From: Paenibacillus nasutitermitis
Lineage (GTDB): Bacteria > Bacillota > Bacilli > Paenibacillales > Paenibacillaceae
DNA length: 64,000 nt
Assembly (NCBI RefSeq): GCF_014641075.1
Contig: NZ_BMHP01000009.1
Location: 62,001-126,000 of the forward strand
Direction of reading: 5' to 3'
Under the pieces are notes generated by a model. The model saw only the letters and a program-made list of their open reading frames with translations. It did not search any database and was not told where the DNA came from. Positions 7,657-14,510 of this stretch are shown here, one piece after another. Both the position numbers and the translations under genes were made by a program. Within the stretch, counting starts at the first letter, position 1, and each line of letters begins with the position of its first letter.

Positions 7657-8850
7657 ATGATCGTGGACAAACAGCTGGGGACACTTCGAGGATTGCAATT
7701 TTGGCTGTATGCGGCGAGCGGTGTAGCGACGCCTTACCTGCCGTTATATTTTGCCGAGAGGGGGTATACTGCCTCTCAAATCGGAGCGATGCTGATGGCC
7801 GGGCCATTGATCGCTGTATTCTTCCAGCCCATTTGGGGTTATGTCAGCGACCGGATGCAGACGGTAAAGAAAGTCGTATTTGTGCTGTGGATACTGACGA
7901 TTCTGTTCAGCATTGGATTGTTTGTTTCGGAAGCTTATGTGATGACGTTTATGTTCATTATTCTGATGTACGTATTCTTCCAGCCTTCTTTTCCGCTGCT
8001 TGACAGCGTTACCATTCAGGTGGTAGAGCGAAGAGGGGCCACATACGGGTCCGTTCGTCTGTTCGGTTCACTGGGTTTCACGACGATTGCCGTGGCGGGC
8101 GGCTACGTGCTTGAGGCCATGGGCGGGATTCAGAATTTGGGCTATTTGTTCTGGGGAGTTTGGATATTCCCTATCCTGCTGCTATTTCGCCTGAAGGACG
8201 AGCCTGTTGATGGGGAGAAGATGACGCTTGGCAGCATAAAGGGGATATTTGGGAACAAGGCGTTCCTGTTATTCCTGCTGCTGGTCTTCCTGATTACGAT
8301 CCCCCAACGAATGAACGATGCCATGTTCGCCTTGTATATGAGGGAGAATGGCGCATCGGATTCTTTGGTTGGTTGGGGGTTTGCCATCTCTGCGATTGTG
8401 GAGCTGCCCGCCTTCTTGCTGCTCAGCCGGTATTTGAAGCGCATTCATGAATTTGTGCTGATCGGTATCGTCGGCATTTTGTATGCCATCCGCTGGCTGC
8501 TCTACGCCTGGGCTTCCGAGCCATGGCAGATTCTCCTGCTTCAAGGGGGCGCAGCCGTCACCTTCGCCGTCTTCTGGATCGCCGCCGTGCATTACACCGT
8601 GCGCGTGCTTCCCCGGCAGTTGGGCGCAACCGGCCAATCGCTGCTGGCTATGGTATTCCTGGGCCTCGCCGGCATGACAGGCGCCACGATCGGGGGCTGG
8701 CTCAACGACAGCTATGGCGGCTCCAGCATGTATTATTTTGCAGCGGCCGTATCGCTAATTGCGGGTGTGGGTTTCTTTGCGGCTGAATATGCGGCGAGGA
8801 TAAAGCCAGCCCGTATTAAAGAGCGGAATTGGACGCAGACGCCCCGGTGA
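7657..8850 (+). CDS. MFS transporter (MFS_1-like/LacY-type)
   Basis: A 397-residue, 12-TM permease. The first helix (RGLQFWLYAASGVATPYLPLY) and the loop GYVSDRMQTVKK between helices 2 and 3 are typical of the sugar/nucleoside-proton symporter-like MFS_1_like group. ATG at 7657 or GTG at 7663 is likely the start, since GGGAGA lies immediately before and the first helix follows at once. A longer frame from 7531 adds 42 residues without membrane character. A terminator lies at 8981. The substrate is unknown. Confidence 0.85.
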   Translation: MIVDKQLGTLRGLQFWLYAASGVATPYLPLYFAERGYTASQIGAMLMAGPLIAVFFQPIWGYVSDRMQTVKKVVFVLWILTILFSIGLFVSEAYVMTFMFIILMYVFFQPSFPLLDSVTIQVVERRGATYGSVRLFGSLGFTTIAVAGGYVLEAMGGIQNLGYLFWGVWIFPILLLFRLKDEPVDGEKMTLGSIKGIFGNKAFLLFLLLVFLITIPQRMNDAMFALYMRENGASDSLVGWGFAISAIVELPAFLLLSRYLKRIHEFVLIGIVGILYAIRWLLYAWASEPWQILLLQGGAAVTFAVFWIAAVHYTVRVLPRQLGATGQSLLAMVFLGLAGMTGATIGGWLNDSYGGSSMYYFAAAVSLIAGVGFFAAEYAARIKPARIKERNWTQTPR

Positions 8851-8888
8851 CAGGGAAGGGTGCGCCATGGCGGATGAAGATCAATCGG

Positions 8889-8905
8889 GGTGAACCGTAT
8901 CATAA
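8889..8905. repeat. 17-bp repeat GGTGAACCGTATCATAA, copy 1
   Basis: The identical 17-mer occurs at 24094-24110, followed in both places by a similar TA..GCGA sequence. It may be the end of a lost insertion element. No element body is seen here. Confidence 0.5.
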
Positions 8906-8980
8906 ATAGGGCGAAAATTTTTGATAATGCTTATGTTAAGTCTTATTTTTGATATTCGGTTCACTAATTTCCCCCACTAC

Positions 8981-9010
8981 CGTTCAGGTTAGACTGGACG
9001 TTTTTTTTTT
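8981..9010 (+). terminator. Rho-independent terminator
   Basis: CGTTCAG / CTGGACG (one G-U pair) with a 6-nt loop is followed by ten T residues. It probably ends the MFS transcript. Confidence 0.75.
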
Positions 9011-9328
9011 GGGAGGACCAGGCGGACCAGGAGGACCAGGATTTCCAGGTGGATTTCCCGGACAATTTCCAGGGGGGCACCAGGAGGCGTTCAAGCGCCG
9101 ACGGCTCCTCCACCGCAATTCGTATCGCAAATGTCGGCTACCACATTTGCCATCGACCCCGGCTGGATCAGACACTGCCTGTTCCGCAACACATACATTT
9201 GGCTGAACAATGGCGAGCAATTCTGGTTTTTTCCAGTATTCGTCGGGCGTAATTCTATTGCAGGGTTCAGATGGTTCGGTTTCTCCTGGGCGTACTTCGG
9301 CATTGATTTGAATCGGATTCGCTCGTAA
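9009..9328 (+). pseudogene. Gly-Pro-rich (collagen-like) small protein gene, frameshifted
   Basis: The first frame encodes GGPGGPGGPGFPGGFPGQFP. One extra G in the six-G run at 9072-9077 would link it to APGGVQAPTAPPPQFVSQMS and then ATTFAIDPGWIRHC...NGEQFWFFPVFVGRNSIAGFR in another frame, ending at TAA (9328). The combined architecture, a Gly/Pro repeat leader plus a conserved aromatic C-terminal domain, matches a family of small Bacillales proteins of unknown function. The 5' end abuts a terminator T-run, with no start codon or ribosome binding site visible. The gene looks doubly damaged, unless the G-run is a sequencing error. Confidence 0.6.
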
Positions 9329-9339
9329 GGCAGACAGCG

Positions 9340-9369
9340 AAAGAGAATAGCCTGCGGGCTGTTCTCTTT
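9340..9369 (+). terminator. Hairpin, probable terminator
   Basis: The stem AAAGAGAATAGCC / GGGCTGTTCTCTTT has a 3-nt loop. The following T-tract is weak (TGTTGTGTGCTTTTTG). Confidence 0.6.
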
Positions 9370-9514
9370 GTTGTGTGCTTTTTGTGTTTGCCGCACGTCA
9401 CGAAAGATCAACGATTATAGACCGTGTTAATGCAGGAATGAGAAAAGAATTGAAAAGGGTTACTGGAATGGCCCTTCAACTCCGCTCAGCCGCTACGCCG
9501 CTACAGCCGTAAAG

Positions 9515-10372
9515 TTAAAAAATACGTTGTAAAAATTCGTGCTCGTAAATCATATTAACCCTTTCCAAAATGTTCCGCGCTTGATCTTTAAATTTTATTT
9601 CCGTAACCTGACCTTTCAGCAAAAATACGCCGGTCTCATTATGGTGTTCCCCGAGAGCACCCTCATACAGCTTGCCCGCGCCATGGGTAGGAGGTGAGAA
9701 AAACAACTTCATCAACGGTATAACCAATAGGGGCAGTCCGGATTTTTTCCCTTTTCTTAGCGTATTATTGCTACCCGGGTCAACACTGCGGATCTTGATG
9801 TCGTCCTTGGCAAGTTGCGACGCGATGGCGTGAGTCCACAGCGAAAGCGCTAGCTTTGAAGTGGCGTAAGGACCAAGCAGCTTGCGGAAGGTTTGGGGGT
9901 GCTCTAGAATTTCGATATTAAACTCTTTCGTAAATTTTAGCGCTGAAGATGAGGTATTGATCACCGTCTTTAAGCGACCACTTATTATGAGTTCCTTCAA
10001 TTCCATCAGAATGATATACGGAACGACCGTCAATAGCTCATAATGCTTTTCGCGTCCTTGTTTCGAAAAGCTTAGCTCAGAAAAGGACCCGCCCGCGTTG
10101 TTGAACAAAATATCGATCCGCTGTTCCTTTTCCTTTATCTCTTCCAAAGCCCGTCTCAGGCTGGCATAGTCGGCAAGATCAGCTGTTTTATAAATTCGAA
10201 GCCATCCACTCTTAACGGCTTCTTGGATTCTCATATCGTCCGTCGGAAAGTCGGAACGGTTCAAAGCAACCACCTGCCAGTCCTCCGACAGCAATTTGCG
10301 GGTTAATTCCAACCCAATCCCGGCGCTTGCGCCCGTAATCAATGCTATATTTTCACGTTGGTTCTTGTTCAT
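9515..10372 (-). CDS. Short-chain dehydrogenase/reductase (SDR)
   Basis: A 285-residue NAD(P)-dependent oxidoreductase. ATG at 10372 is preceded by AGGAGGAG. The Rossmann motif TGASAGIG is near residue 15, NNAGG follows at about 90, and the catalytic Tyr-Lys pair is in YATSK with an upstream Ser-rich strand (NTSSSAL). It is divergent from the MerR gene at 10648. Its own promoter contains a perfect palindrome typical of MerR regulators of the AdhR/NmlR kind, which respond to electrophiles or aldehydes. A detoxifying carbonyl reductase is a reasonable inference, but the substrate is not shown. Confidence 0.88.
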   Translation of the reverse strand: MNKNQRENIALITGASAGIGLELTRKLLSEDWQVVALNRSDFPTDDMRIQEAVKSGWLRIYKTADLADYASLRRALEEIKEKEQRIDILFNNAGGSFSELSFSKQGREKHYELLTVVPYIILMELKELIISGRLKTVINTSSSALKFTKEFNIEILEHPQTFRKLLGPYATSKLALSLWTHAIASQLAKDDIKIRSVDPGSNNTLRKGKKSGLPLLVIPLMKLFFSPPTHGAGKLYEGALGEHHNETGVFLLKGQVTEIKFKDQARNILERVNMIYEHEFLQRIF

Positions 10373-10416
10373 AGTACGTCTCCTCCTAATATCGGCATAT
10401 ATACCTGATAGCGCAT

Positions 10417-10447
10417 ATTCTATAACTTGGAGTCGACTCCAAGTCAA
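10417..10447 (-). promoter_or_regulatory. MerR operator/promoter of the SDR gene
   Basis: The perfect 18-bp palindrome CTTGGAGTCGACTCCAAG (10426-10443) lies between -35 TTGACT (10442-10447) and -10 TAGAAT (10417-10422), with a 19-bp spacer. This matches the operator form known for AdhR/NmlR-like MerR activators. Confidence 0.88.
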
Positions 10448-10584
10448 GGGTCGAAAAAAGTTTTGTTCAAATATAAGAAAGTATGAGTTTCACTGGATAC
10501 TCTATTCCTTATATTTCCGCTGGAACGGGTGCCGTTTTTGAAGAAAGGATGGCATTACTGGTTCTACTTCTAAGGATAAGAGAC

Positions 10585-10615
10585 TTGACTTGGGGCCAGT
10601 ACTAAGATGTATAAT
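10585..10615 (+). promoter_or_regulatory. Promoter of the merR-type gene, 19-bp spacer
   Basis: TTGACT (10585-10590) and TATAAT (10610-10615) are 19 bp apart. A degenerate CTTGG...CTAAG dyad in the spacer suggests weak autoregulation by the MerR protein. Confidence 0.65.
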
Positions 10616-10647
10616 GCACAGAAAAACAATTTCCGGGAGGGAACAGG

Positions 10648-11154
10648 ATGAGGGAAGAGCAAACTTTTACGATAAAGCAAACCGCTGTGCAAACCGGAAT
10701 TTCTGAGGATACGATCCGTTATTACGAAAAAATCGCGCTGCTTCCCCGTGCTGACCGGAAGGATAACGGGCATCGCGTCTACCGGCAGGAGAACATCGAT
10801 ACGATTCGGCTGATATCTTGCCTGAAAAAAACGGGAATGCCGCTAGAGGAAATTCGGCCTTTTTTGGCGGTTTCCGCCGATGCCGATCCCGCGGAATATC
10901 CCGAACTGGTGGAACACTTAAGAAGCCACCGGGAAGATATCGTCAGCCAAATAGCCTCATTGCAGCAGGTCGTCGATTTTATTGACATGAAGTTGGAGGT
11001 GGGGAGATACCGACGGGACTGCTCGGATGAAAGTCAGGTCGGCTTGTCAGAGAAAACGATGGGAGAACCGAAACGAATACCTGTCTCAACCGTTGAGATG
11101 AGTTATTTTTCCGTATCGGCCAAAGCGGGCAAGTTATCGTCTTCCGCAAGATAA
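10648..11154 (+). CDS. MerR-family transcriptional regulator
   Basis: 168 residues; GGGAGG precedes ATG. The N-terminal helix-turn-helix and wing (FTIKQTAVQTGISEDTIRYY, GHRVYRQENI) are typical, followed by a long dimerisation helix (about 80-118). The C-terminus has a single Cys (RRDCSDES) that could be a sensor, as in AdhR-like thiol-sensing members. It is divergent from the SDR gene and likely activates that gene's 19-bp-spaced promoter. The tail after the coiled coil is longer than in minimal AdhR proteins and is not recognised. Confidence 0.9.
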   Translation: MREEQTFTIKQTAVQTGISEDTIRYYEKIALLPRADRKDNGHRVYRQENIDTIRLISCLKKTGMPLEEIRPFLAVSADADPAEYPELVEHLRSHREDIVSQIASLQQVVDFIDMKLEVGRYRRDCSDESQVGLSEKTMGEPKRIPVSTVEMSYFSVSAKAGKLSSSAR

Positions 11155-11647
11155 GCTCGCAATAACAAGGGGGGTACAGCGAAGCTGATCACTTTGGGTT
11201 GGATTCAACAACTAATGAAAGATCAAGGGTGGAAAAATGATTGTAGGGGAACTACTTATGATACGGAGAACCTTATCACAAGTAACGGCAAGTTTTTAGG
11301 GGAGTTCCCTGCCGAACAATGTGTCGCTGCTCATACGCTATACCGAACACTGGCTGCGCCTGTCCGCATTTGCAGATCTATGCTCCAAATGATCGGCAGC
11401 TTTTATTTGTGGCCGTGATTCAACTCGCCTTTGCCATGTTTGTGTTGAAATGGGGCTACCGGGTTCCTATGAATGATTCGGAATGGTCCTTATGAGCAGC
11501 TCCTGATTGTTATGATTGCAATTATCCTCCAGCTTGTTAAAGAACGATATTACGATTCCATTTGGTTGACCATCATAATGCTCCTGCTTACTTGTGCAGG
11601 CGTTGCGATGGATTTTCGTTTCTCCATATACCGATCCATTTGCGCAC
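11155..11647. other. Gene-poor interval with no recognisable gene
   Basis: About 490 bp hold only short frames. A hydrophobic stretch in one frame near 11480-11640 (IVMIAIILQLVKERYYDSIW and a second helix) may be the end of a decayed membrane-protein gene. It lacks a ribosome binding site, and stops interrupt it upstream. No terminator or RNA motif was recognised. Confidence 0.4.
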
Positions 11648-11676
11648 TTGACATTATATATCGATGTAACTACAAT
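11648..11676 (+). promoter_or_regulatory. Promoter of the Rrf2-type gene
   Basis: TTGACA (11648-11653), a 17-bp spacer and TACAAT (11671-11676). The spacer contains ATCGATGTAAC. The ATGTAAC element recurs at 12224 and 12291 ahead of the next gene, so it may be part of the regulator's binding site. Confidence 0.7.
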
Positions 11677-11702
11677 AGTTTTATTGGGGAGGAGGGAGAC
11701 CT

Positions 11703-12143
11703 ATGGCCGTTGTAAGTCGGTATACGATAGCACTTCATAGTTTATCGTGGATTGCGATGATGACGAAAGAGAAAGACGAGTTTGTGACTTCGGATCGGAT
11801 TGCCGCCAGCGTGAATACCAGTCCTGTTTTCATCCGTCGAATATTGGGGCAGCTTCGGAAAGCCCGCTTGGTCATCGTACAGCATGGAGGAACAGAAACA
11901 GGCTGGAAACTTGCAAAAGATCCGGATACCATCACACTGCTGGATGTTTATGAAGCGATTGTACAAAAACCGTTGTTTGAGCTCCATCATAGTCCACCCA
12001 ATCCAAGATGCCTGATTGGAAAGGGAATACAGCCGGCATTAAACGGTATTTTCAGTCAATCTGAAGATGCAATGAAGCAAAGGCTGGCTCAAGTAACCAT
12101 TTCCGCTCTGTTACAAGAAACGCTCACTCAGACCAGCGTATAA
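11703..12143 (+). CDS. Rrf2-family transcriptional regulator (YwnA-like)
   Basis: 146 residues; GGAGGAGGGAG precedes ATG. The winged helix (TSDRIAASVNTSPVFIRRIL, then GQLRKARLV) and HGG..GGW-like wing match Rrf2 proteins. Only one Cys remains (PRCLIGKG), so the Fe-S-binding three-Cys set of IscR/NsrR is absent, as in YwnA-type members. It precedes an MFS exporter with a shared ATGTAAC motif in both upstream regions. A local regulator of that exporter is likely but inferred. Confidence 0.88.
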   Translation: MAVVSRYTIALHSLSWIAMMTKEKDEFVTSDRIAASVNTSPVFIRRILGQLRKARLVIVQHGGTETGWKLAKDPDTITLLDVYEAIVQKPLFELHHSPPNPRCLIGKGIQPALNGIFSQSEDAMKQRLAQVTISALLQETLTQTSV

Positions 12144-12243
12144 GAGTAATGAGGGGCTATTAAGCGAAGAAACAAAAGGGGCTGGATAGGGTAGATTTTC
12201 CGGCGACTCTTTATCGCTTACCAATGTAACCAATTTAGTTCTC

Positions 12244-12312
12244 TTGATAAGGGTGAACTTTTTGCTTATACATCCATTACTTTGTTATTCAATGTAACTG
12301 AATTGATTATAT
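12244..12312 (+). promoter_or_regulatory. Promoter and putative Rrf2 operator ahead of the MFS gene
   Basis: TTGATA (12244-12249), a 17-bp spacer and TATACA (12267-12272) form a promoter. TTCAATGTAACTGAA (12288-12302) just downstream shares ATGTAAC with the regulator's own promoter. Confidence 0.5.
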
Positions 12313-12347
12313 TGAATCAATGAAGTCTTCGAAAGGAGTTCATTTTT

Positions 12348-13541
12348 ATGGGTTTTCGGCTGCTTTTACTGACACTGGGAGGATTCGCCATTGGAATGGA
12401 AGGATTTATGATAGCCGGGTTACTTCCTGCGCTTTCTCAGGACTTAAACGTTTCGATATCTACCGCAGGGCAACTTGTTACGGTTTTTTCGATTGTTTAT
12501 GCGGTCGGTTCGCCGATCTTAACGATGTGGACAGGAAGGGTCGAGAGAAAACGGCTCTTGGCGGGAGCTATGCTTTTATTTGCCGCCGGAAACTTTCTCT
12601 GCGGATTGGCAAACATCTATGCTGTTGTTTTCCTGGGGAGGATGATCACGGCAGCTGGTGCAGGGATGTTTTCTCCGGCAGCCGCGGGCGCTGCGTCCGT
12701 TCTGGCGCCTCCTGATAAACGCGGCCGTTCGCTATCCATGGTACTGGGGGGTCAGACGATCGCTCTCATTCTTGGGGTTCCTCTAGGGACGTGGATTGCT
12801 TATACCCTTGATTGGAGAATGCCATTCTGGATCGTTGGCGTGTTAGCGGTCCTGGCGGCCATTTTCATACACTTGTTTTTTCCAACGATCGATCCGTCTG
12901 AGACCGTTTCTTTGAAAAACAGATTATCTTTACTTAAACGTCCTTTGATCCTATCTGCCTTAGTGACGAGTTTAACCTGGGGAATCGGCATTTTCCTCGT
13001 CTTTACTTATGTAGCTGATATTTTCGGACAGTTCGGAGCAGCAGGGCAAACGATAACCATTCTTCTCTTTTTTGTAGGGATCGCAAGTTTTGCCGGGGTG
13101 AGTTTTGGCGGATATGCTGTTGACCGATTCGGTTCAACACGAACGATCGTACTCAGTCTATTCTTGTTGCTCGGCGCGGTCTCGACTTTATCTTTATTAC
13201 GCTACATCCATGGTTTCGCAGATCCATTGATCGTCGGAATCACCGCAATGGCTTTATGGGGCTTTAGCGGCTATGCTTTCAATCCTGCCCAACAGCATCG
13301 GTTGATTGATTTGTCCGGAAGCATGTCGGGGGTCGTTCTCTCTCTGCACAATTCCTTCATCTATTTGGGAAGCGCGCTCGGAGCATTGTTCGGCGGACTT
13401 GGGCTCAAGTATGGATCGGTTAACAATCTTGGATTCTTTTCGGGGGCTGCCGTTCTCTTAGCATTAATCGTTTTTGGAATTAGCTATCGTATATCTAAAA
13501 CGGAAACCGTTATTAATCGTACGGAAGGAAGGATAGAATGA
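12348..13541 (+). CDS. MFS transporter, DHA1 (AraJ/YdhP-like) family
   Basis: 397 residues with 12 predicted TM helices. An AAAGGAG ribosome binding site lies 9 bp before ATG. The N-terminal part (EGFMIAGLLPALSQDLNVSI) and loop motif WTGRVERKRL match drug/arabinose-efflux-type DHA1 proteins. It likely exports small toxic compounds with proton exchange. The upstream Rrf2 regulator suggests inducible expression. The specific substrate is unknown. Confidence 0.88.
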   Translation: MGFRLLLLTLGGFAIGMEGFMIAGLLPALSQDLNVSISTAGQLVTVFSIVYAVGSPILTMWTGRVERKRLLAGAMLLFAAGNFLCGLANIYAVVFLGRMITAAGAGMFSPAAAGAASVLAPPDKRGRSLSMVLGGQTIALILGVPLGTWIAYTLDWRMPFWIVGVLAVLAAIFIHLFFPTIDPSETVSLKNRLSLLKRPLILSALVTSLTWGIGIFLVFTYVADIFGQFGAAGQTITILLFFVGIASFAGVSFGGYAVDRFGSTRTIVLSLFLLLGAVSTLSLLRYIHGFADPLIVGITAMALWGFSGYAFNPAQQHRLIDLSGSMSGVVLSLHNSFIYLGSALGALFGGLGLKYGSVNNLGFFSGAAVLLALIVFGISYRISKTETVINRTEGRIE

Positions 13542-13699
13542 AGCACATGTAGTGGACATGATTGCTCGTGACATAGGTGGTATGGCACACCTAACATCGG
13601 CCCTCTCTTTGCTTCGCGAACCTGCGCGGTCACCTTCTAACCTCACGTACGTTCTTTTCGTTCTGTCCTTGACACCCAATGGCCGGCCTGTCGTGCAAG

Positions 13700-13939
13700 T
13701 CATCCTACACCATCACTTTCTAACAAGGAATAAAAATGATCGCGGTCTTCGTCATCGAATTTACCAAGCATCCGTACCCTGATGAATTCATGTCCGCCAT
13801 ACATGTCTATTTCCTCGCCATACCTATTGTAGAGCGCAATCATATTGCCATCCCGATTCAACTCCATGTACCCGAAGCATTCTGCTTCGGGCGCTTTACC
13901 GTAAAGGAGCATAAATCTGATTTTGTCCACTCTGTTCAT
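13700..13939 (-). CDS. Small conserved-looking hypothetical protein
   Basis: 79 residues. ATG at 13939 is preceded by AAGGAGGG with good spacing, so it is translated in all likelihood. The sequence (KIRFMLLYGKAPEAECFGYM, then ALYNRYGEEIDMYGGHEFIR) has no TM helix or signal and reads like a compact beta-rich cytoplasmic protein. No family is recognised. It lies alone, convergent with the MFS gene. Confidence 0.65.
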   Translation of the reverse strand: MNRVDKIRFMLLYGKAPEAECFGYMELNRDGNMIALYNRYGEEIDMYGGHEFIRVRMLGKFDDEDRDHFYSLLESDGVG

Positions 13940-13993
13940 GCAGACCCTCCTTTTCTGTTTATCCTTTTCGATTGACCTCAAAAGAAATTTTAC

Positions 13994-14164
13994 GTGAAAC
14001 TGGATGAATTGGAAAAAACGAAATGGCTTCTTATTCTCGAAAATTCATTCCTATTTCGAAACCAGTATTGGGGTTCCCCCGCTTTTTCGCTCATTCACGC
14101 ATTATTTCTTGACAGGATGAAGTTTGAGGATTATGATAACGTGCCGGTTAACTCAATAAGGTAA
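13994..14164 (+). pseudogene. Possible C-terminal gene fragment
   Basis: A 56-codon frame (from GTG 13994) encodes a well-composed sequence with LDELEKTKWLLILENSFLF and DRMKFEDYDNVPV. No ribosome binding site or recognised family is present. It may be the tail of a lost gene, for which the terminator at 14259 would be the leftover. Confidence 0.3.
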
Positions 14165-14258
14165 ATCAATAAAAGGGCGACTTTTCGAAGTGCCTTGGCA
14201 CCGAATCGTCAGCCTGTCGTGGAGATCATGAAAATAAAAATCCATAAGAACATCAACT

Positions 14259-14295
14259 AAGGAGCATGCCGCGGCAGCTCCTTTATCTTTTTTTT
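14259..14295 (+). terminator. Rho-independent terminator
   Basis: AAGGAGC / GCTCCTT encloses a GC-rich loop and is followed by TCTTTTTTTT. The only upstream plus-strand frame is the fragment at 13994-14164. The rest of 14165-14510 holds nothing recognisable. Confidence 0.75.
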
Positions 14296-14510
14296 GCGTG
14301 CGTCCGAGGAGCGGGAAAAGGCGGGCAAATGTCCCTCCGGAACTCAATCCCGATCCTTGGTATTTCTTGTTTTTCCAAAGGCATATCGAACATGTTATTA
14401 TTGGAGAAGCTTTGCGAGGGTAATAGAACACACGCGCGGATCCCGGCTAGGGATGATATCTTTGTACAGTTGAGAAGGAACGCGAAACTTACGGTCAGGA
14501 GGCAAAGAAG

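Noticed and set aside
14153..14431. 92-codon minus-strand frame
   Set aside because: It reads through a clear plus-strand terminator hairpin, has odd composition (Ser/Lys/Gly clusters) and no ribosome binding site.
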